The notes under the pieces are model-generated. The model did no database searches. It was given only the letters and a program-made list of their open reading frames with translations, and had not been told where the DNA came from. This document shows, piece by piece, positions 62,872 through 64,000 of a stretch of 64,000 nucleotides of DNA. This DNA comes from Thiothrix fructosivorans (lineage in GTDB: Bacteria; Pseudomonadota; Gammaproteobacteria; Thiotrichales; Thiotrichaceae), in the NCBI RefSeq assembly GCF_017349355.1, contig NZ_JAFMPM010000008.1, forward strand, positions 744,001 through 808,000, read 5' to 3'. The translations under genes and the position numbers were made by a program. How positions within the stretch are numbered: the stretch's first letter is position 1; the number at the start of each line of letters is the position of its first letter.

Positions 62872-63222
62872 ATGACACCGGAACAAGCCAAAATTGTCCA
62901 AGCGGCTCGCAAAAATGCCGATGAACGCGCCAAAGGCTACCGCGAACAAGCCTTGAAACTGTATCCGTGGATTTGCGGACGCTGTACTCGCGAATTCTCG
63001 CACGCCAATTTGCGCGAATTAACCGTGCACCACCGTGACCACAACCACGACAATAATCCGCAAGATGGCAGCAACTGGGAGTTGCTGTGCTTGTATTGCC
63101 ACGACAACGAGCACCAAAAGCAGATTGAAGCAGTATACGGCGGCTCAGCCGGTACAAAAGGCCCCGCTGCGGCTACACATAACCCCTTTGCTGATCTCAA
63201 AGCGAAAATGCAGAAGAAGTGA
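62872..63222 (+). CDS. yajD: YajD-type HNH nuclease family protein
   Basis: 116 residues: CGRCTREF and CLYCHDNEH supply zinc-binding cysteines around the HNH core LTVHHRDHNHDNNPQDGSNWELL. Full YajD length and the conserved ADLKAKM-like C-terminus. GAGGAAC lies upstream of the ATG. Function in the cell is not established. It is divergent from tetR and could be affected by its operators. Confidence 0.87.
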   Translation: MTPEQAKIVQAARKNADERAKGYREQALKLYPWICGRCTREFSHANLRELTVHHRDHNHDNNPQDGSNWELLCLYCHDNEHQKQIEAVYGGSAGTKGPAAATHNPFADLKAKMQKK

Positions 63223-63237
63223 ATACGTGAGGTGTGG

Positions 63238-63255
63238 GTCGGGCTTCAGCCCGAC
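63238..63255. repeat. Hairpin between convergent yajD and RND genes
   Basis: GTCGGGC (63238-63244) pairs with GCCCGAC (63249-63255) around TTCA. It covers the stop codon of the minus-strand RND gene and lies 16 bases after the yajD stop. No T-run follows, so termination would be weak. Confidence 0.5.
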
Positions 63256-64000
63256 AAACCCTCCGTTCGCGCTTTTCCAAACAAACGTCGTATCCCTTTC
63301 AACACATCATCCACAAACGTAAACACCACCGGCACGACCAGTAAGCTCAAAAACGTCGAAGCAATCAAGCCGCCAATCAACACAATCGCCATCGGTGCAC
63401 GGAAACTGGGGTCTGCCCCCAAGCCCAACGCCGTCGGCATCATCCCCGCCCCCATCGCAATCGTAGTCATCACAATCGGGCGTGCGCGTTTGTGGCACGC
63501 ATCGACCAGCGCATCAAACCGCCCCAGCCCGTGTTCATGCAGCCCTAACATCGCGTAATCCACCAGCAGAATCGAGTTTTTGGTCACAATCCCCATCAGC
63601 ATCAGCAAGCCAATCACCGACGGCATCGACAGGCTATTGCCCGTTACCAATAACGCCAGCAATGCGCCGCCCAGTGACAATGGCAATGCCGCCAGAATCG
63701 TGATGGGTTGTAAGAAATCGTGTAGCAGCAACACCAGCACAATGTAGATACACATAATCCCGATCAGCATTGCCGTGCCGAAACTGCCAAACAATTCCGC
63801 CATCGTTTCTGCATCACCGATATTCTGGCGTTTTACCCCAGCGGGTAGGGTTTGTAAGGATGGCAAGTTGTCCGCTTCCGCAATCACTTCGCCGAGGTTG
63901 CGCCCATTGAGTTCCACATCCAGCGTCACGTTTTGCTTGCGGTCGAAACGGTCGATTTGGGCGGGACCGCTGCCCATGCGTACTTCGGCAACATTGGCGA
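63246..64000 (-). CDS. C-terminal part of a second RND efflux transporter (5' end outside window)
   Basis: The frame is open to the right window edge (NVAEVRMGSGP precedes the first Met), so about the last 250 residues are seen. These are the final periplasmic segment, then ELFGSFGTAMLIGIMCIYIVLVLL, PLSLGGALLALLVTG, GLLMLMGIVTKNSILLVDYA and ATFLSLLVVPV-like helices 8-12 of an AcrB/HAE-type pump. It differs in sequence from the transporter at 57902 and belongs to another operon whose start is off the window. Confidence 0.9.
   Translation of the reverse strand, partial: ANVAEVRMGSGPAQIDRFDRKQNVTLDVELNGRNLGEVIAEADNLPSLQTLPAGVKRQNIGDAETMAELFGSFGTAMLIGIMCIYIVLVLLLHDFLQPITILAALPLSLGGALLALLVTGNSLSMPSVIGLLMLMGIVTKNSILLVDYAMLGLHEHGLGRFDALVDACHKRARPIVMTTIAMGAGMMPTALGLGADPSFRAPMAIVLIGGLIASTFLSLLVVPVVFTFVDDVLKGIRRLFGKARTEGLSG

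Noticed and set aside
1-64000. CRISPR arrays, rRNA genes or prophage modules
   Set aside because: No regularly spaced repeats of CRISPR type, no rRNA-like sequence and no phage structural or integrase genes were seen.

Overview
The window is ordinary chromosomal DNA from a gammaproteobacterium. The neighbourhood rapZ-ptsN-hpf-rpoN-lptB-lptA-lptC-kdsC-kdsD is in the classical gammaproteobacterial order, and there is a complete cbb3 oxidase cluster with an FNR-type regulator. The mixture of families (betaine-lipid genes, cbb3, a holdfast/curli-like locus, IS66 and TnpB elements) would suit a Thiothrix-like member of the Thiotrichales. That taxon is an inference and cannot be proved from this sequence alone.

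Region 1 (about 0.7-20 kb) is a phosphate-starvation island. It holds btaA-btaB (betaine lipid synthesis) with a PlcP-type phospholipase C, two separate pstS genes, a Tat-exported PhoX alkaline phosphatase, a PhoB response regulator, and an operon of glycosyltransferase, PAP2 phosphatase, GNAT acetyltransferase and polyphosphate kinase. Direct 11-bp repeats of the (T/C)GTCA type (Pho boxes) lie in front of btaA, both pstS genes, phoB and the glycosyltransferase. Together these genes would replace phospholipids by phosphorus-free lipids, scavenge phosphate and store it as polyphosphate. The pstCAB transporter genes and phoR are not in the window. A TnpB (IS200/IS605-type) element sits inside the island, as does a truncated acetyl xylan esterase gene.

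Region 2 (20-35 kb) is housekeeping: rapZ, ptsN, hpf, rpoN, the lipopolysaccharide transport and KDO genes, tRNA-Leu(CAA), queA, folD, and ppsA with its regulator ppsR. A single-ORF IS66-type element with an exact 11-bp target duplication has split an exported SH3-repeat protein gene. Upstream of ppsA lies a structured RNA region with a terminator and a competing pairing partner.

Region 3 (35-47.8 kb) has a LysR regulator, a polysaccharide remnant (glycosyltransferase, decayed asparagine synthase, pectate-lyase-like protein), then ccoNOQP-ccoGH, hemN, fnr, a DUF3149 peptide and pssA. FNR boxes sit upstream of ccoN, hemN and fnr. Between ccoH and hemN there is a strong candidate for an FNR-activated small RNA on the minus strand, with an anti-Shine-Dalgarno motif in a hairpin loop.

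Region 4 (47.9-52.2 kb) is an AT-rich accessory locus: a CsgG/HfaB-like outer-membrane lipoprotein, two paralogous secreted Q/N-rich proteins with a ~38-residue repeat, a small exported protein and a lipoprotein. I read it as an undescribed curli- or holdfast-like amyloid secretion system.

Region 5 (52.2-64 kb) carries a flotillin-like protein, leuA, a uracil-DNA glycosylase whose reading frame contains a translated palindromic repeat pair, rimI, pcnB, folK, a TetR-MFP-RND efflux operon with tandem operators, a YajD-type HNH protein, and the end of a second RND transporter cut by the window edge.
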